A DNA stretch of 64,000 bases, taken from contig CAZHUG010000002.1 of the NCBI GenBank assembly GCA_964535405.1, positions 1 through 64,000 on the forward strand. Reading direction: 5' to 3'. The stretch is from Scatomorpha sp964535405. GTDB lineage: Bacteria; Bacillota; Clostridia; Oscillospirales; Oscillospiraceae. The notes beneath the pieces are model-generated. The model was not told where the DNA came from. It ran no database searches and saw only the letters and a list, made by a program, of their open reading frames with translations. Position 1 is the stretch's first letter, and each line of letters starts with the position of its first letter. This document shows, in pieces, positions 62,128-64,000 of this stretch. Both the position numbers and the translations under genes were made by a program.

Positions 62128-64000
62128 TCAAATTGCCCTCGCGATTGCGTTGGCGTCCCTGATGCCGAACATGATGTTGGACGGCCCCTTCGCGTCGCCC
62201 AGACACCAGACCTTCTTGGCTACGTTCCCGTTTATCTCTTTAAAAAGGCTGTCGTTTGCCTTAAGGCCGGTCGCCAGTATCACGGTGTCGGCAGGCAGAG
62301 CCCTCAGCCCGTTTTTGCCTCTGACTACGACCTCGTTTTCGTCTATACTCCCGACTGCGGTCTCGAGCAGAACCTCGACGTTTAGAAAATCCAGCATGTC
62401 GATGAGCATCAGCTTATTTGGCAGCGGCATGGGCTCAAGCCCCCCGCCCATGAGCTCGGGCGCCGCCTCTACGAGCGTCACCTTGTTTTTGCCGCGCTCC
62501 TCGCGCAGCCATACTGCCACCTCACAACCGACAAGACCGCCGCCGATCACAACTATGTTGTCACCCTTGACGTCTCTGCGGTCCCTGAGTGCGTCCACGG
62601 CGTTTACGACGTTTTCGCCCTCAATGCCGGCAATGGGTGGTATATTCGGCGTGTTCCCAGTGGATACCACAATTTCGTCGCAGTCAAGAGCTTCGACATC
62701 ACTGAGAGTCAGCGCGGTCTCAAGCCTGATCTCCACGCCCGCGCGCTCGAGCTCGCGCCCGTACCAGGCCAGCAGTCTGCGCTCGGCATCCTTGCTCTTA
62801 TCCACGGAGGCCGCAAGGAAGGTGCCGCCCAACTCGGCGCCCTTCTCGTATATGGTCACGCTGTGTCCGCGCTGCGCCGCAACGCGCGCGCATTCCATGC
62901 CCGCCACGCCGCCTCCTATGACCGCGAGCTTTTTGGGGACTGCCGCAGGCATCAGGCTGTATTCCTTTTCCCGAAACAGGCTGGCATTGACCGCGCAGAG
63001 CTGGGGCAGACCCTCAAATATGTGTCCGACGCAGCCGAAGTTGCAACCGATGCAGGGCCTGATGTCCTCGTCGCGGCCGAGCTTTGCCTTGTTCGGCCAG
63101 TCCGGGTCTGCCAGAAGCCCACGGCCTATCACGATGGCGTCGACCTTGCCGTCTTTTATGGCCTTGTTTGCCATGTCGGGCTGGAGTATCTTGCCGCCGC
63201 AGAGCACGGGCACGCCGGACTGCGCGGTGAGCGCCGCCACATCGTCGAGCCACAGCCCCTCTTTTTGGTACATGGGCGGGTACAGCCAGTAGAAAGAGTC
63301 GTAGGAGCCGTTTCCTATGTAGAGAGCGTCATAACCCGCCGCCTCAAGCCTTTTTGCGACATACAGGCTCTCCTGGGGACTGCGCCCGTACTCTGTGTAT
63401 TCCTCATCCGCCAGCCCGCCCTGGGCGGGGTTTTTGATGTGCTGCCTCACGCCTATCCGGCAGGAGACGGCGAAGTTTTTCCCGCAGGCTTTTTTGATGC
63501 CCTGCACGATGTCGCTCATGATCTTTATGCCGCCGTCGAGCCCCGCGTATTCGTCCCCCCTTTTGTTGTAGCAGGGCTGCAGGAACTGGTCGAGCAGGTA
63601 GCCGCCGTAGCAGTTTATGTCCACCCCGTCGCAGCCGGTTCGCCGGCAGAGCGCGGCGGCGCTTATCGTCGCGTCGATGATTCCTCTTATTTCGTCCGTG
63701 CCGAGGGCGCGGTGCTCGATGGATGAATCCCAGCGGTTGCGGCCTTCAAAGGCCGCGACGCCCCCGCCCGGCGGGACTGAGCGCGGGAAAGCGACGCGCC
63801 CCCCGCCGAAGCCGAGCTGGATGAACACCTTCGTGCCGTAGGCGTGTACCCTGTCCACAAGCGTCTTATGGCGGGACAGAAATACCCCGGGCTTTTTAAA
63901 GGGGTTCATCATTTCGGGATAGTCGTCGAACTGGAAGTCGGGCTGGTAGGCACCCGTGAAGATGAGACCCACGCCGCCTTTTGCCCGCTCCTCAAAATAG
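62128..64000 (-). CDS. Enoate reductase-like NADH:flavin oxidoreductase, N-terminus outside window
   Basis: At least 623 codons; the frame stays open to the window end (YFEERAKGGVGLIFTG is the first visible part), so the first ~40 residues are missing. FMN barrel: GCDGVDINCYGGYLLDQFL, DALYIGNGSYDSF, VDAIVIGRGLLADPDW. Fe-S motif CIGCNFGC-x11-C. FAD/NAD half: LAVIGGGVAGMECARVAAQRG, IVVIGGGLVGCEVAVWL, TVILATGLKANDSL. It is the third enzyme of this family in the window and should reduce an alpha,beta-unsaturated acid. Position beside a TRAP-like carrier suggests an imported substrate. Confidence 0.9.
   Translation of the reverse strand, partial: YFEERAKGGVGLIFTGAYQPDFQFDDYPEMMNPFKKPGVFLSRHKTLVDRVHAYGTKVFIQLGFGGGRVAFPRSVPPGGGVAAFEGRNRWDSSIEHRALGTDEIRGIIDATISAAALCRRTGCDGVDINCYGGYLLDQFLQPCYNKRGDEYAGLDGGIKIMSDIVQGIKKACGKNFAVSCRIGVRQHIKNPAQGGLADEEYTEYGRSPQESLYVAKRLEAAGYDALYIGNGSYDSFYWLYPPMYQKEGLWLDDVAALTAQSGVPVLCGGKILQPDMANKAIKDGKVDAIVIGRGLLADPDWPNKAKLGRDEDIRPCIGCNFGCVGHIFEGLPQLCAVNASLFREKEYSLMPAAVPKKLAVIGGGVAGMECARVAAQRGHSVTIYEKGAELGGTFLAASVDKSKDAERRLLAWYGRELERAGVEIRLETALTLSDVEALDCDEIVVSTGNTPNIPPIAGIEGENVVNAVDALRDRRDVKGDNIVVIGGGLVGCEVAVWLREERGKNKVTLVEAAPELMGGGLEPMPLPNKLMLIDMLDFLNVEVLLETAVGSIDENEVVVRGKNGLRALPADTVILATGLKANDSLFKEINGNVAKKVWCLGDAKGPSNIMFGIRDANAIARAI

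Noticed and set aside
1..64000. tRNA, rRNA or known riboswitch
   Set aside because: No cloverleaf with a GTTCRANNC-type T-loop, no rRNA segment and no riboswitch aptamer consensus was noticed on either strand. A covariance-model scan would be needed to exclude small RNAs.

Overview
The window is about 64 kb of high-GC chromosome from an anaerobic, Gram-positive member of the Clostridia. The Oscillospirales (gut or rumen type) is my best guess. Supporting signs are an rpsB-tsf core, a GerMN-type lipoprotein, ferredoxin-linked 2-oxoacid oxidation, butyrate kinase, several Fe-S/flavin enoate reductases and many small XRE regulators. No rRNA, tRNA or CRISPR array was seen.

Layout. (1) 1-10.4 kb is housekeeping: the rpsB 3' end, tsf, an XRE regulator, an M24 peptidase, a GerMN lipoprotein with a two-component system, a D-Ala-D-Ala carboxypeptidase, argS, a DUF1934 protein and murI. 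(2) 10.5-25.7 kb is a compact podovirus-like element. It has a CI-type repressor with an ImmA-like protease, a divergent early operon of small Cys-rich proteins, and a long minus-strand operon: small and large terminase, a 59-aa protein, portal, scaffold, major capsid, connector, tail proteins, amidase, holin and a coiled-coil membrane protein. No integrase or replication gene is visible. Inside the tail module a radical SAM/SPASM enzyme is translationally coupled to a tail protein whose N-terminus carries 25 cysteines in 100 residues in CxxxC/CxxC repeats. This is the strongest candidate for an undescribed system: a phage virion protein modified by a RiPP-type maturase. (3) 25.7-27.9 kb is a low-GC island with a YetF/DUF421 membrane protein and a secreted protein of unknown function, bordered by repeat fragments and hairpins. 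(4) 27.9-34.85 kb is a LysR-controlled cluster of two quinate/shikimate dehydrogenase homologues, an MFS carrier, a TIM-barrel isomerase/dehydratase and an enoate reductase. It is flanked by two inverted copies of a ~153-bp structured repeat. (5) 35-36.8 kb holds small regulators and small proteins. (6) 36.8-44.3 kb holds two SLC13 carriers, a second enoate reductase, two short-chain dehydrogenases and a TetR regulator. (7) 44.4-55.2 kb is a minus-strand series: an enolase-superfamily dehydratase, a VOC protein, two more SLC13 carriers, PduL, a ketopantoate-reductase-like enzyme, butyrate kinase, a four-subunit 2-oxoacid:ferredoxin oxidoreductase and a P-loop ATPase. A LysR gene diverges from it. 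(8) 55.4-59 kb holds regulators and small proteins. (9) 59.4-64 kb holds a TRAP-like permease pair, an unknown repeat-containing Cys/His protein and a third enoate reductase cut by the window end.

How the genes fit together (inference). Regions 4, 6, 7 and 9 look like modules for uptake and anaerobic breakdown of organic acids. Hydroaromatic or hydroxy acids are imported by MFS, SLC13 or TRAP carriers and oxidised, dehydrated or reduced. 2-oxo acids are decarboxylated with ferredoxin to acyl-CoA, converted to acyl-phosphate by PduL, and used by butyrate kinase to make ATP. Enoate reductases could act as electron sinks. None of the substrates can be proved from sequence alone.
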